A stretch of DNA of 64,000 nucleotides, taken from positions 2,108,001-2,172,000 of the forward strand of contig NZ_JAGTUT010000001.1 in NCBI RefSeq assembly GCF_025685605.1, in the 5' to 3' direction. The position numbers and the translations under genes were made by a program. The notes under the pieces were generated by a model that was not told the origin of the DNA, did not search any database, and worked only from the letters and a program-made list of their open reading frames with translations. Numbering within the stretch: position 1 is the stretch's first letter; every line of letters begins with the position of its first letter. Positions 63,897 to 64,000 of this stretch are shown here, one piece after another. The DNA comes from Granulicella arctica (GTDB lineage Bacteria > Acidobacteriota > Terriglobia > Terriglobales > Acidobacteriaceae).

Positions 63897-64000
63897 CTAT
63901 GCAGGCGGATTAATGGCGTGGCGGAGGTTGCCGTGAGTGGTCGTGAGTCTGGCTTCGGCGGAGGGTCTGTCGAGGTGGAGTTTGCCCATGACGATGGCCA
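63897..64000 (-). CDS. murQ: Probable MurQ, C-terminal end only (partial)
   Basis: Cut by the window edge. The last 33 codons on the minus strand read AIVMGKLHLDRPSAEARL and then TTTHGNLRHAINPPA before a TAG at 63897-63899. This matches the closing part of N-acetylmuramic acid 6-phosphate etherase (AIV-ML--L---EA---L---GG-LR-AI), an enzyme of cell-wall recycling that converts MurNAc-6-phosphate to GlcNAc-6-phosphate and lactate. Only the tail is visible, so the assignment is tentative. Confidence 0.55.
   Translation of the reverse strand, partial: AIVMGKLHLDRPSAEARLTTTHGNLRHAINPPA

Overview
The window is about 64 kb of GC-rich chromosomal DNA. It most likely comes from an acidobacterium of the Terriglobus/Granulicella/Edaphobacter type. 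That assignment is inference from gene content, not from a marker tree. It rests on an actABCDEF-sco-coxBACD respiratory cluster with an extended-Tat ActB, a DUF3536 GH57 protein, very large Ig/ASH-type surface proteins with an Arg-rich C-terminal membrane tail, and a class II photolyase. I saw no rRNA, tRNA, CRISPR array, insertion sequence or prophage.

Region 1 (1-11.4 kb) is mixed. It holds two divergent regulator/dehydrogenase pairs (AraC with an atypical SDR, HxlR with a classical SDR), a GT39 membrane glycosyltransferase, a Rieske oxygenase, an MBL hydrolase, a GH57/DUF3536 protein, an AbrB-Doc toxin-antitoxin pair with a nested palindromic operator, and an AlkA-type DNA glycosylase.

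Region 2 (11.8-25.6 kb) is one long co-directional respiratory run: alternative complex III (actA-F), an orphan single-span membrane protein, a Sco copper chaperone, and a caa3 cytochrome oxidase (coxB with fused cytochrome c, coxA of the YSHP type, coxC, coxD). A strong terminator ends it. Quinol electrons would pass from ActC/F through the ActB iron-sulfur clusters and the ActA/ActE hemes to the CoxB cytochrome domain, CuA and the CoxA binuclear centre. actE has no ordinary start codon and appears to begin at ATT.

Region 3 (25.7-45.5 kb) holds the photolyase, a UDP-sugar epimerase/dehydrogenase pair, a 1,529-residue propeller/ASH surface protein, a BaiN-type flavoprotein, an RlmI-type methyltransferase, two small genes, a DUF1275 protein, clpB, a flavoprotein of the galactopyranose-mutase/amine-oxidase type with a small partner, and a cytochrome b plus sulfite-oxidase-fold pair resembling MsrPQ in layout.

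Region 4 (45.5-64 kb) holds yidC/yidD without rnpA/rpmH, a DedA-rhodanese fusion, an FG-GAP surface protein, a mechanosensitive channel, an alpha/beta hydrolase, OsmC, a cation-efflux protein, hslVU (HslV has a long predicted propeptide and HslU a long linker), transaldolase, an FN3 lipoprotein, an XRE-cupin regulator, a GH27 alpha-galactosidase and ruvB. It ends with a near-tandem ~235-bp non-coding repeat and the 3' end of a probable murQ.

Convergent gene pairs are often separated by perfect 12-23 bp hairpins that look like bidirectional terminators. Non-ATG starts (GTG, TTG, ATT) are frequent. At least two genes (the SDR at 2089-3042 and the antitoxin at 10031) look leaderless.
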